Below, one piece after another: positions 41,121-54,333 of a DNA stretch of 64,000 nucleotides. A model generated the notes under the pieces. The model was given only the letters and a program-made list of their open reading frames with translations, ran no database searches and was not told the DNA's origin. The stretch comes from Malurus cyaneus samueli (lineage: Eukaryota; Chordata; Aves; Passeriformes; Maluridae). The translations under genes were made by a program, and so were the position numbers. Positions within the stretch are counted from its first letter, which is position 1. Every line of letters starts with the position of its first letter. The stretch is from positions 36,394,387 to 36,458,386 of the forward strand of contig CM019218.1 of NCBI GenBank assembly GCA_009741485.1. Direction: 5' to 3'.

Positions 41121-44100
41121 AACATACAACGTAGCAGTACAATATTCCTACGGGCTAATCCCCACGACCTGAGTAGCAGTCAGTTGAGTATGTATCTGCA
41201 TAGACTTTAGAGAAGTCCAGAAAAATCTAGCTTGGTAGAAGCAGAAAGGTCAAAGAACAAGGAAGACCCTTTTCTGCCAGCCTTTTTCTGGACCTTACAT
41301 ACTTCATGAGCCTATGTCAGTCAGCAGATCAAATTGGATCTGCATGCAGACATAAGGAAGGTACTTAGTACTGCACAGAGGGGCAGAAAAGAACAGCTGC
41401 TGCTGTCACCCTGAATGAGCCCTAGAAGTTCAAACAGATTGCCAGTCCTCCCTTTCATGCCCATCTATTCTTGAAATACCAGGTATTGTGAGCCATCAAG
41501 GGTCTGAGACCAGGGAAAACCAGGAAAACTAAATATATGTGCCAAAGTCTGAAGGTTATTTTACAGCAAAGATGACAGGGATACTTTGTGGACAGCCTAA
41601 TTTAGCAAGAGTGCCCAAATGATTCAAGAGGGCTGGCAGAGCCTACATAGTACAAGCAACACAGCTGGAGTTATATTGGGTTGACTGGAGTTTTATGTGG
41701 GCCAGTACTACATACAAGACTCCCCCTGATGCCACTGCCACCTCTGCTAAGAGGAGGCTATCTAGCATATCATATTTGCAGGGCAAAGGAATGTTTATCC
41801 CTACCTTCCCACCCTTCTATATCACCTCTCACATGCAAGAGCTACTTAAGACCTCAGTGCAGCTCCTGCAAGACAAGCTCTCTGAAGAAAGAGGGAAAGA
41901 GTGACTACATTGCTATTTATTTCACACCTCCAGAGAATTATGGATTAAGGCATCACAGACAGCACTACAACCAGCAACATCAGGCAAACTGAACCATGCA
42001 AATGACAGCTGTAACCATTTCTGCTTGCCGTGTTAGAAAAGATACCTCCCTCCTTCCCCCACATACCTGCTCTCACTTAGGAGCCAACATAATTGTTAGG
42101 CCACACCTGCTATCAACTCCCTATTAGGTTATCAAAAAAATGGCTCTTGTTCTTTAGCTGCAGAAAGGTGGAGTAGCTCCTGACTGTCTCACTGGTACCG
42201 AGTTCCATTCAGGAAAATGCCAGAAGGCTCACTGCAATAGAGCTGTTTCTACATTTAAGCCACGTTGTTACTGTCACTCCTGATCCAGTCAGGGACACAT
42301 CTCAGACAGATCCCTGTCTTCAGACCAAGGTGTCAGGCTAAAACCTTCCCTTTCAAAAACATGTGAAACTCATTGCACATCGTAGGGTGTGCCTTGTTGT
42401 TTCATGCTTTCACAGCCTCTGTACAACAGGGTCCTGAACCACAAAGAAATCTTCTAGACCCAAAAGTAATAATAGCTCTTCTCCATTGAAAGCTTTCCCT
42501 CAGGCAGGTAAACCACAGAAATCCTCTCCATCTACACCACATTCCAGTACTTCCAGCCTCCAAATGCCCAAGGCACCACTTCTATGCACTGCTTGACTGC
42601 CTCCCGAGATTCTTTGTGAGCAACTGTTTTCCTGAGTTTGCCAAGATCAAGCCTCTGAACATCAAATACTCAAAGGGCTGGTGCATGCAACCCTGCAAGA
42701 ATTCATCCACAGAAACAAAACTTGTACACTGTACCAGACCAGGCCTTCTGCCCAACTCCCCTTTCCCAAGTACAGCAGCAAATGCTGGATGCAGACATGC
42801 ATAGGAACAAACTGAGTTACCTTTATCTAGTAATGGAGGCTTTGGTGGAGACCCATTTCTACTGTAAATAAATTTCTATGTAGGTGCTAAAGCCAAGCTA
42901 AGGAAAAGTTTTTATCACTAATAAGCTGCTACTAACTGATTTCCACCTCAAGACACAAACCACCACAGGTTAGGAAGGCGATACTTTCCGCAGGCAATCT
43001 GTTTGATTCCTAGGTCATTCTGCTGAATAGCACACAGTTGTCAAGCTATTCTTTTCACTCCAGAAACACTGGCACTCTGGTATACGTTGCAGATAACCAT
43101 TTCAATCTGAACAATCCAAACATACAAAAAATATGGCAGCCCCCCTCCCTTACAGAATGACAAGCATGAAATCCCTTTTTTTTTTCTTTTCTGTTAACTT
43201 GTCACAATGAAACTAGAGAGCTGAAGCCAGGAGGTTCCACATGACTCCAGCTGTGTAAGGAGCTGGATTGCTGCTGATACAGCAGAGCTAGGAAGGTACC
43301 CAACAGAGAGAATGAAGTGGGCCATGGGACAGGGTGTCCTTCCCAGACTCACCATCTCTGGAATTGCACATCCAGTAGCTCTGAACCAGTATGAACTGGG
43401 ATCATGCCCAGTAATATGCTCTCCTCTGCTGTTATATAGGAGGTCTGGTATTTACAGGTGTACTCACCTTTCTAAAGAGGATAGTAGTCTTTGTCTACTG
43501 CTAAAAAGGATGCCAAGTATCTTGAAGATCCTCCAAAGCTTCCTTTAGAGGTGTTTGTTTTATTGCAGTGTCATACCCTCAGCAGAGTCACCTGACCGAG
43601 AAAGGGACTAAGCCAATGTTTCCCAGCCTCTCCCTAAGGACTGGAGTCTGCCAGGGCTGTGTAATACAGTTTCAAGCAAGATTTCAGCTCCTATCTCCAG
43701 CCAGGGAAAAGTCAGAGAGACATCAGGCAGAACAGTAACTACATACAGAGGTCACCTCAGCTATGTGCAAGCTTGTCTCCCAGCCCATGATTCTCTAGAG
43801 ATCATGCAAAATTGTCCATGATTATACCAAAGTACTAGAACACAGCCAAGATCCCGTTCCAGTTGAAGGGCTGACCCCCCTGAGCCTACATGCTTGTTCA
43901 TTATGCTCTCTTATTTCAGACCACAGCTTCTTTAGCTTACTCTTCACATTCCAACCAAACTGATGTACCAATGACAGATATTCCCCATGTGTGACCCCAA
44001 GCTGTTTTCGAAGTGTACATTTAGGTCTCAATCCTTTCTATGTTTATTAGCTATTCCCTGTCAACAGCCAAGGCCACAGGATAGGCTTCTACTAATACAT

Positions 44101-46394
44101 CGCTGCTGACCTAGGGGTTAAGATTCCTAGGGGTTAAGGCTTGATATACCTTTATCAGGCAGAAATTGTTTTACTAAGAATAAAATCTTTCTTTTCCAAT
44201 ATGATGTAGAGGATCTTTAATATTACAGGAACATAGATCTGTTCTGGTTAACATAACAGTATGAGACAATGTTAATGAAGGAATGTAGTGGGCTATTAAG
44301 GTACATGTTAAGTTCTTTGTATAAAAAAAAAATTATAATCTCAAATATAGAGTTGAAGGAGGGAAGGAGCCAGTGCTGAACCACTGGGTACCATACTCAG
44401 GGCAATAGGCTATGTTCATTTTTACTCAAAATGGTTGCTGGAATAATTTAAACACGTATGTTGTGTCTGTGTTTAGCAGCTACAGCTGTTCTTAGCACAT
44501 ACAAGTTACCAGGAACAGCACTACGCGAGCCTGGTTTCTGAGCCCTGTGACCAACATCACTCCGTTCCACTCCTTACTCACAGCATGCCCACTTTCCAGC
44601 TCTCACACGCCCTGTCTTACCACTCTCTCATGGCAAGGTTTTAACCCAGGCAGATGTTGAGAATCTGTAATCTCTACTGTCCCACTCCCTGGCCTCTTCA
44701 CTTGTTTGTTTCTATGCTGGACATTTCCCAGGGTACTTCCCATCCTCCTGCATCAGTCTCTGCAAGCAAACACCAAGCTTGCCAGCAAATATGTGCACTT
44801 CCCTTTTCCTCAGAGGGGAACCCCAAACAACTGGAAGCTCTTTCTTCCTAAATCACTGATAAACAGGTGTTTAAATCTCTACTCAAAGCTAGTATATCCC
44901 TCCTCAGCAGTCTCAATCCACACTGAATGCCTACATTTTCTAGGATTTAATCCACATCTTACCTGGTTCAATAGTTTATCCTGTAATACAGTTGCTTGGA
45001 ACTTAGTAGAGGTAACTCACTGTAGTAGCAGGCTGGGCCGGTCTAGGCTCTCCAACTGCGCTTGGAGTAAAAAGTTTGGTTTGTCTGGATGCGAACAGCA
45101 CTGATCAAAACAGAATGAAGTGCCCCAGAGTCATCTAACCCTGAGTAAAGAAGGCAGAAATAATGGAAAGTGCTGATCAGGGGTGTTTCCTGTGGTTGCA
45201 ACTAGGGAGCCGGTAGGGGGAAAACTCCATTAAGTTCCTGCCACTGGAATATTCTCCTGTGATTGACTCACCTTGCAATGCCCAGCACAGGGATCAAATT
45301 TACATGAATGCATTAGGAAGTCTTACGGAAGCAGACTGCAATCAAAGCAATCAAACAACCTCTGTGTGAGCCAAAGACCAGTTAGCTCCATTCTAACACT
45401 GAGCTTCTGGCGCTTTCTTTCTTCACTAGACTGCATAGCAGTCAGAAGTCTCCAGCCTTCTCTGCTCCATTCTCCCACTTGGAAGCCACAGTGTGTTTTT
45501 AACCCATCTGCAGTTCTCCAGCTTCTGGCTTTCCTTTACCAATAGCTGCCTTTTCCACTGGCTGTTTTCTGAGGACGAGGAATGGAGTGTAAGAGTTAGA
45601 AAGAAATTTGTCCTTCAGACCACGTGTGTGACAATCATATGGCAAATTAATTTAAAGTACTGCATTTCTTTCTCTATGGTTATATCAAACAGATTCCTCG
45701 TTTTATTTGGTAAAAGCTGATTTACTAAAACTGCTTATTAGTAAATACTTTCCTTCCAAATACTCATACAATGGTGACAAAAACATGAAAGATCATCCTT
45801 AAGGCATTTCTGAAGCTCATCCAGTTCCCTGCAGTTTTGAGTCCCAAGCAGGCTGCAGAAAGAAGTACAACCAACTCCTTGAATTGAGAGCTGATTAAGA
45901 TGAGTGCTAGGGCATCTCTTCGGGTAAAGAAGGATGAGGTTAAAGCATCACACCCATTACTTCAGTTCCAGGTGTGACCAATTCCTCTATTTTGACAGCA
46001 AGGCTCTTTTTTCACCTTTTGTTACCAGAGCTAGGTTTACTCTGCAGGAAAATCTAAACAGCATTAAAACAACTGCAACTGTAAGGCAGATTTCAGCACC
46101 ATATGAACTGAAAGGACTATAGAGTAGCTTTTATGTAGTCATTTTGCAGAATCTTTTATGAGACCACAGATGTAAAAAGAAAGCATCATTTGCTCTGTGG
46201 ACTCGAGAAGAACTTATATTTCCTTTGTAGCATCTCTGGGTTCAAGAAGAGTTTGGCAGATCAGCCACTTTGTAGGTACTCCACTCTCAAACATATTCAT
46301 ACACCGTTGTGACAGATTTCCCAGAGATACACACAAGGCTGAAGTAGGAAAGCCATTAGGAACTGACCTGCACTGTGGAGATTCATACTTAATT

Positions 46395-46735
46395 GAATCA
46401 TAGAATGGTTTGGATTGGAAGGAACCACAAAGATCATCTAGTTCCAAGCTCAGCTCCCTGGGCAGGGATGCTACCCACTAGACCAAGTTATTCAAAACCC
46501 CACCCAACCTGACCTTGAGCACTACCACGGATAGGGCATCTACAACTTCTCGGCAGCCTGTTCTAGCAATCCTCAGAGTAAAGAACTTCTTTATAACACT
46601 CACACTAAATCTGTCCTCTAGTTTAAAACTATTCCCCCTTGTCCACTCACCATCTGCCCATGTAAAAAGTTGCTCTCCCTCTTATTTATAAGCTCCTTTT
46701 AAGTACTGAAAGGCTGAAATTCTTCTACTGAAAGG
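46395..46735 (-). repeat. CR1 LINE 3'-end fragment (minus orientation)
   Basis: On + it starts GAATCATAGAATGGTTTGGA, the reverse complement of the CR1 terminal octamer region. It then passes through GGGCAGGGATGCTACCCACT, AGTAAAGAACTTCTTTATAA and ATTCCCCCTTGTCC in the standard CR1 order. It sits in the PACSIN3 5' intron. Confidence 0.9.
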
Positions 46736-48585
46736 CCATGAATACTTTACACATTCTTCTTGAAGTTCATTGCCCTGCATGTCACGGAGCAACTTTTATC
46801 TACTTTCATAGTATCTGCATAGAATCTGCTTCTTGGTATCAGTAGTGCCTCTTAAATTTTTGGATCTCAAGCTGAAAAACAGTACTATTAACACTTCATA
46901 TCCCAAATATTATTCAGAAGACTTTAGGAGAACACAGGCAAATGGGGCAGTCAGCCCAAAGCGCACACATGACAGGATAGATTTTAACTGTTCAGCATCA
47001 CTGGAATGTCATTTGCTTTCTCAGTCCACTGCCCAAAGGAACGATCTCAGTTTCTGGTCCTCAGGATTCAACCTGACATGTGAAGAAAAAACACTGGAAG
47101 GCTTTTTAAGAAAACTACAAGCACAACAGAGCAATCCAGTTGGCTTTATTTCCATGCAATGCTTCCTGAAGCAGCTCAAAATGCTAGCTGTTTGCATGCA
47201 TTGGAGTAGAAGCCTGCTGGAGTCAGCAGGCTTTCACATGAGTTTCCACAGCTCACCAGTCCCCATACAAGGAAGAGCTGACTGAAAACATCAAGAAGCA
47301 AAAGTAAATATCCATAATTATTAAAGAATTGAAATATGCTGCATCTTCTCCCAGTCCTCCATAAAAGCTTCTTGTCCTTGTCAGAAAAGGCAGCAAGGCC
47401 AGTTCAGAGCTCTGCACAGCAGTACTGCAGCTGGTGCAGCTCAGCACCGTCAGGAGTGGGAGAGGTTCAGCTCAGCAGCAGGGGCATTTACTGAGGGATG
47501 GCAGGAAGTTACTACCAACAGAAAATGGGCTGTAGGTGATTGAAAACACTATGTCCCTAAGACCCCAGGAGGCAAGTACCATATCTTCCTGCAAACGGAA
47601 GAGACATAGCTTGGGCAAACTTACAGTAGAGACAGGACTGAGAAGGCTGAAGACTTGCTAACACTGTTACTTATGGGCTGCCTGCAGCAATTCTAACTCC
47701 TCTAGCCTGGAAAAACTTACTGATGTGCTGCAATAGAGTCCTACCAGTAATCTATTAAAAGAGCCTAAAATCCCACATACACCTAATGTCTCTGGATCCA
47801 GGCCCCTGGTACCATGGAGATCTCGCATGTGCTTTTTCAACAAACTACAGTGCCCAGTCACAACCACTAGATTTAACATACAAATTCCAACTATCGCAAG
47901 GCTGAAAGGTTTGTTCCCATCATCCCACTCACAGCAAGCAGAAACCAGTGAAGGCTCAAATGTAATTAGGATGCTAGTCACATTTACTGCCTTACAGCAG
48001 AGCCCAGCTTCAGCCCACATTTCAGCTTGAAGGAACTTGAAACTAATGTACCAGACACTGAAACAAAGCTGCATGATTACAGCAGTGGATGCACCAGGTT
48101 CTTCGCACCGACATTTTTCTTTGTGTTGCTGGAAAAACTTGTGCCCAAACAATCAGAGCGCATTTTGATGTTAAATTACAGTGGTCACCATGTTGCAAGG
48201 GAGTGGCAAAAAGCCACTGCTTGAACTGCTTCTTAACTGCTCCGAGGATGGAAAAGTTCTTTTGTAATTCTTCAGAGAGCAAAATCCTAAACTCGTCGTG
48301 AAAATTTCCAGATACTGTAGTCACTGCTTTTTGACCCATCTACTGAGGTCTTAGACTAAAGTATTAAGGCTTTTTTTTAATCTGACTGACACAGTTGCCT
48401 CTCACAGAGTACCCTCTACACCCATCACACTGAGCAACTAGTGATAACACAGCTTGCCTGATCACAAAGTCTGTTTTAAAAAGATAAGAGCTCCTTAAAC
48501 AGCTCTCCTATTGTTCAGGCATTTCCCCATAAACTCTCAAGAGCAGCCCAAATTCACAGATCACTGCTCAGCTGATGGCAAAAAT

Positions 48586-48720
48586 AGAGGCAGTTTATTA
48601 ATGCTCTCTGATCAAGAGCATAGCTTTTTCCACTCGGGCTACAAGCAGATACTTTTAGCTTTTGAGGTCCCCAGTTCAATTCCTGGATGCCAGCCACGAC
48701 ACAGACCAAACAGCTCAAAC
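48586..48720. repeat. Possible tRNA-derived SINE relic
   Basis: The stretch GAGGTCCCCAGTTCAATTCC resembles a tRNA T-arm/B-box, preceded about 45 bases earlier by CACTCGGGCTACAAGC. No cloverleaf can be drawn and no A-tail is seen. This is a weak call based on one box-like motif. Confidence 0.2.
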
Positions 48721-48884
48721 AACAACTGAATAGTCTCCAGCCCTTGAGATGGCCAGAAAAAAGAATATATAGTATTTGCCATGCTTGCTGATATCATGAG
48801 TTCTGACAGCTCCTCATATCACCCCTGTTGTGGTGACTATGGCATTCCTACAGCTTTGCATCTCATAAGTCACATTATTGTATT

Positions 48885-48962
48885 ATTGATCTTTTATATA
48901 TATAGAGAGAGATGCATGTGTATATTTATTCTCTTGTATATATTTATTCTCTTTTTGTTGGA
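48885..48962. repeat. AT-rich simple sequence
   Basis: TATATATA and GAGAGA runs are followed by two near copies of TGTATATTTATTCTCTT. This is simple-sequence DNA in the PACSIN3 5' intron with no further signal. Confidence 0.7.
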
Positions 48963-50249
48963 AGTTCATAATCATGCAGGGAAAGCCCAGAAGATTCAGG
49001 CTAGGTCTTGTGTTATCCACAAAAACCTAAAATGACTAAAAGCACCAGTCATTATCCTGTGAAGAAATTAATTTGGGTCTATAAAATTTTCAGGCTTTTT
49101 TGACTTGGTTACACACATGGTCTGCCAATGACCTGCAGCATTTTGGCACAGTCCACTTAGACACAATTCTATTCACTTGCTGTCATTTGATAATGGAGTT
49201 CCAGGTGGGCAGTTGTTCTCAGGCCTGTACATAGCTGACACATTGAAGTTACTGCTTTTTACAGTCTGAGAAGAAGACAGACTTCACTTGTACAAGTGCA
49301 GGCAAGCTAGAGAACCTCAAACACACATGTCAGAAGAAAAACAATAAAAAAGCCAATAAAGCAATACAGTAGACGAGGCACAAAATAGGGAAGGCAGCAG
49401 GCAGCTGATCAGACTCATACATTCATTCTGTTCCAAGCTGCAACTCAAAGGGCAATCTAGTAAATATTTTGGGGAACTTCTAGAGAAATACCATTAATTA
49501 CACTAATCACTATCAATGCAGACTCCTCATACAAAGCCCATTGGAGATTTCAGGGAAAGGTGAATCCTCGCCTGAAAGAATGTGCCCAGTTATGCAACCC
49601 ATGGGGAGAAGCTTCACTTCGAACCCCACTTTGGTCTCCGCCCAGAGACCAGCTCACACCTGGAGCAAGAAGTATCTGGGCCCTATCATTTTAGCCCACA
49701 CACTGCAGCAGTGCATTCTGCTCTCATTCCGCCCTGAGAATTACCTGAGTAACCCACTGTAAGGCTTAGCAACTTCTCAGTGACACTTCAGTTCCAGGGT
49801 GGAGTGGGAGGCACTGCTTGGGCTCTGTACTGCAATCAATTATCATCATATCAGAAATTCCTTTGTGCGGCAGTTGATTTGAAGGGGGAGAGAAGTTCAT
49901 CTTCAGTTTCAGGAAGTACGGAGCACCAGTTCCATAAGGAAGGTCAAAGAGCACACAAAAAGGCAAGACTCCTTCCTAGGGCCAGGAACAAGTGTCTGAT
50001 GGTGGTCAGCTAACCTCGCCCTCACCACCAAGCCCTGAGCCTTCTGCATGCCAGAAGAACTGAAGCAAGCAAAGAACACATAGTTGGCACAGAAAGTGGT
50101 GGAACAGGTTGACGCGTTTGGGCCACGCTAGCTTCATTTATCGATAGCTTTGCAGAGATCATGGAACCCTCCTCCCGTGCCCAGTGACAAATCAGACTGT
50201 CTTCTCAAGCACTGGATATTCAGGCCCACTAATACGCTCCTTGTTTATC

Positions 50250-51650
50250 AGCTTTCTCCTGCCCTAGGCTGGAGAGGACACGGTAACCCCAGGAGCCTGC
50301 CAGGGGCCCGGTGACACGGCAGCACCCCAGCCCTCCTCTCCCCTCCCTGCTGTCGGCAGCCAGAAGGGAGAAAGAGGACGAACAAGGACAGAACTGTCCC
50401 GTCTGCCGAACTCCGGCTCACAGAACGGCAACACGAAACCCCCCGAGACAAGGGACTGCAGCCCTGCGAGCACGGGCCCCGGCGCGGCCCCTTTCCCCAG
50501 GGGGTCCTGGGAAGGCGCTTCATTCCCCACTCTCCACAGCGTTGCCAGCGCCCGCGGCTCCGGTTTCAGAGTGGGAAGCGGCTCTGCGCGGATCCAGCAC
50601 AAAGAGGCCCCTGTCCCCGCGGCGGAGCGGAGGCGCGGGCTCTGGAGGGAAGGAGGGGGAGCCTCGGCAGCCCCCAGGGCCGGGGCAGCGGGCTGGCCCC
50701 GGGAGGCCGGCCGCGGGGCACCCGGCGAAGCTTCGGGACGCAAACGGAGCGAAGGTCTGCCGAGAGCTTCCCCAGCCCTTCGCCAACAACCCGCCGGGGT
50801 CCACAGCCCCGCCGCCCTTCCAAGCCCCGCGTGCTGCCGCTCCCCGCACCTACCGGGGGTTCCGCCGCGCTTCCAGACAAACCGCGCCGAGCCGCCTGCC
50901 GGTCCCCTCCTGCCCGCAGCCAGCGCCCAGCCGGGCACCGCCTCTCCCACCCGCCCCCTTTCCATGAGGAAACTTTTCCCTCGCAGTTGCCAACGCGTCC
51001 CGAGCCACGCTGCCCGCCGCGGGAAGGCGGCGCCGGGACCAGGACAGGCTCTGCCGCCAAGACCGCCGGCACCCCCCGGTGCACAGGTCCGAAAGACACA
51101 GGGCCGGGGAGCGGAGCCCGCAGCACTGACCCCGCTGCTTACCTCGCAGGCGGCACGGCTCAGCAGGAGGCTCGGCGGACACCAGCCACCTGGGCGAGGC
51201 GCAGGCTGCGCCCTCCCCCTATTTCAGCCGCTGGACAAGGGGGTCCCGCCCCGCCTCCAGCAGCTCCCGCGGGGCGGGCCCGGGCTTGGGGCGCTCCGAT
51301 GGCGGCGGCGGGGCAGCTCCGGCGCAGCTCCCGTGTCCCCGGCCCCGCCACCCGGCCCTTGATCCAATTAACGGGAGCGGGCTCTGCCCAGGCAGGTGGG
51401 GTCGGGGGAGGGCAATGCCTGCTCCTGTCATCCCCCCCCGGTTCGTACCTCCATTTTGGGGAGGAGGGGGACAGAGAGACGTCTGCCTGGTCGGGATCCT
51501 CGTCGTGGCAGGTGCCAGGGGCGGGAGGGAGGTGGCTCTGTGGGGAGCTGCCCGCTCGGCCCGGCCGTGAGGAGTTGGGCTCCTGTCGATGAGTTCGTTC
51601 ATGCGTGTGCTGTACCGGCCAGCTGACCTGCAGAGCCCGGTGCCGCCCCA
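50250..51650 (-). promoter_or_regulatory. PACSIN3: CpG-island promoter and non-coding first exon(s) of PACSIN3
   Basis: This is about 1.4 kb of dense CpG sequence. On the minus strand a strong donor GCGAG|GTAAGC ends a candidate first exon at 51143. A second donor, CCCCG|GTAGGTGC, ends at 50854, so two alternative non-coding first exons are possible. The long open frames on both strands are due to the lack of AT-rich stop codons and conflict with each other. The assignment to PACSIN3 rests on position, strand and phase-free splicing to the 37351 acceptor. Confidence 0.6.
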
Positions 51651-54333
51651 GTATGTTGGAGCGGAAGGTTCCCCAAGGCCGGGTCCCCCACAAGTGGAAT
51701 GCTGTGGTCTCGCTTGTGAGCGTGGCATGGGTCACTCTCCTTGGGCTTAGAGAGCGGCATTATCTCAGTTCGCCTCGGCAGCCGTCTTTTTCTTTCAGCC
51801 CGATCCTGCTTACTCTTTTCAGTCATGCTTTCGTTCCTCTGAAAACCTCTATCTGAATAATCCAGACCTCATCTTTAAGTCCTCGGAGCCTCTCAGATGA
51901 CACCAGTTGTTTTCCAAATGCCAGGGAGTTTGCCTGCCAGCGCTTCCTTTTGTAACTGCCCGGCCCCGAGTGCAGTTTCCCCTGGAGCAGCGCTTGTACA
52001 AGGAGCATTAGGAGACCTTGCTGGCTTGCGTCCTGTTGACTGCTTCCAAGTGACTTGGGACACAATTCCAAGGACCAGCTGTGGGTTTGCAGTGATGTTT
52101 ATTTAACTGGTGGAAAAAGGAAAGACTGAGAGCCTTGCAGAAGGGAGAGAGGAAAGAGCATGCCATAAATCTTCCACTTCTCTGGAGCAGTACTTGGGTG
52201 TTTTGTCTTTCTTTACAAGTGCCCTAGATTTCATAAGAGCCAGAAAACTCTATGCTGATGCTCTTCACATATAGTGAAGTGCTATGTTAAATTGTGGACA
52301 TTAGAAACCATTCCACTTAATTTCTTTTGAGATCATTCCTCTGTTCACTTTTACCAGCATGGGGTCCCTGGAAGGTGGGCACCCATGGTAGGCCATTGGC
52401 TATGGTGTCACCATGAACATCCTTTAAAAAAGTGAGGAAAGATGCTTGTCTTCAAAGTTAATCACAGTTGAGAGTACAACAACCACTCTGTCTTCTACTA
52501 AAACAAAACTGAACCCAACTCTTTGGCATAGATACTCCCTAATTCAGTTAAGTTCTGAGTTTTTAATCCCATTATTAAATTAATGTACATTAATGAAGGT
52601 CAGAAAAGGAAAACACCTGTCATCCATTAATAGTCTATATCCAGTGTTTGCCCTATGTTATGTTTTCATGCTGACTTCTATATTGATATCCCATGTGCAT
52701 CTAAACGTGTCTAAGACATGCTGTCCATTTGGGACCTGGCCACTGCCAATCCTGATTGCAAGGTGAGGTTACTAAACAGCATGGCTCTTGCAATCCTTTC
52801 TTCCAAGGCTGGAATGGCTTGGGAAAGATAGGGTGCTCAGGTAAATGAGGTCATAATGATGGTGATCGTTTTGTTCATTTTACTCGTAAGTGCAGCTTAG
52901 TAATGGATCTAGGACAGAAGGAGATGAGATAGCATAATATTTACTTCTTCATGTCTTTGGGGTTTTATATTTTGTTTTACTTTTTCATGGAATACAGGCT
53001 TGTTTTCATATGCATGGCAAGCTCTAGTTGCTATACAATGGTATATACATCAGTGGTGAGACTAAAGTAGCCAAAAAATATTCATGTTTTGGACAAAGAT
53101 CCTGGAAACAAGGAGGCAGAGCACCTAATGGTATTACCAACACCATGGAACTAAGATAGTTTTATTCTGTGGGAGAAAACCATGTCCCATAACTGAGGCA
53201 GGACCTCAACATAATTGGACATCAGACAAAAGGCATAATAAAAATAAACCTAATATCCTGCCCATGCAGAATTATACTCCTATGACTTTGTTGCATTCTG
53301 CAGTTCGAAGAGTGCAAGACTGTAAATACATGAAAGAATATTTTCTCAAGTCTCTCTCTGGCTTCCTCAGAACACCATCTAGATACTGAGCTGTGGGATG
53401 ACAGGCCATTGGCATTTTTTCTGTGCATGAATTGTGTACTGTCTGCTGTTCTGGTACTTAGTGAATAATAATTACAAAAATACTTGGTGATTCTGTAAAG
53501 AGAAAGCAAACAAGCAAACTTGGTGTTAGGTATTGACACAAGCACTGTATTTAGCATGTGGCCTCATCTTGAGTACTGTGCGCAGTTCTGGGACTCCCAA
53601 GTGTAAGAGTGATGTTGAAGTCCTCGACTGTTTCCAGAGTTTGGCTTGTCTAGGTAGAAGAAAAGCAGGCTGAGGGATGAACTCATGGTTCCCTACAGCT
53701 TCCTGAGAAGGGGAAGTGGAGAGGGAGGTGCTGATCTCTTCTCCCAGGGATGCAGTGATAGGATGCATGGGAGTGGTTTGAAGCTGCACCAGGGCAGGCT
53801 TGGACATTAGGAAGGATTTCTTTACAGAGAGGGTGGTCAAACACTGCAACAGGCTTCCTAGAGAGTTGGCCCATGCCCCAAGCTGTCTTTGAGGCTTTAG
53901 AGGCAAGAAGGGAAGTGCTATGTTCAGTTACTCCTCTTGCTGTTTTTTGCTGATGGGTACTGTTCTAAGACCAGTGCTGTGTATTACAAAAGTACCTGAT
54001 GATGAGACTTTTAGACTTGCTAATTGGGTTGATGTATAATGTCCAAAACCAGATTGTGTGAGACATTATAATTTTTGTGTATGGCATTCTGATACAGGAT
54101 GGCAGCAACTAATACAACTTTGCTGTTCAGGCAAAAAGTATAGACAACAGAATTTTAGTCGTTTTTCTGGGTACTTTTCCTGGCATTTTTTAGTATTAAT
54201 GAGAAAATGCATAGGTAACTATAGTTTATCGTGCAAAAAACATAGCACCAAACCCTACAGAAGACATGGCTATTCATGCCTAGAATATAGCCGTTTTAGG
54301 ACCCGTGTTCGTAGCCACCTGGATGACTGTACC
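51651..54333. other. Intergenic stretch between PACSIN3 and the DDB2 region
   Basis: No exon, RNA gene or promoter is recognised. The only identifiable element is the CR1 fragment at 53555-53905. Confidence 0.55.
53555..53905 (+). repeat. CR1 LINE fragment (+ orientation)
   Basis: The sequence has TTGAGTACTGTGCGCAGTTC near its start. It later has CTGATCTCTTCTCCCAGG, GGACATTAGGAAGGATTTCT and CAGGCTTCCTAGAGAG, in the order of the CR1 ORF2 end and 3'UTR read forward. The middle is deleted or scrambled relative to full copies. The long minus-strand open frame across it is only the antisense of the element. Confidence 0.85.

Larger units (their letters stand above)
37351..51142 (-). other. Large 5' intron of PACSIN3
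   Basis: About 13.8 kb lies between the candidate acceptor before the start codon (CTGCTGCAAG, 37351-37352) and a strong donor in the CpG island (GCGAG|GTAAGC, exon end 51143). It contains an A/C-only tract (39782-40020), an ancient CR1-like relic (40795-41120), a CR1 3' end (46395-46735) and AT-rich DNA near 48890-48960. No coding exon of a nested gene was recognised on either strand. Confidence 0.6.

Noticed and set aside
50264..51735. Several 100-260 aa open frames on both strands
   Set aside because: They lie in the PACSIN3 CpG island, contradict one another in overlapping frames, are rich in Pro, Arg, Gly and Ala, and match no family. CpG-rich DNA simply lacks stop codons.
53526..53906. 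Minus-strand 126-aa open frame
   Set aside because: It is the antisense of a CR1 fragment read on the + strand.
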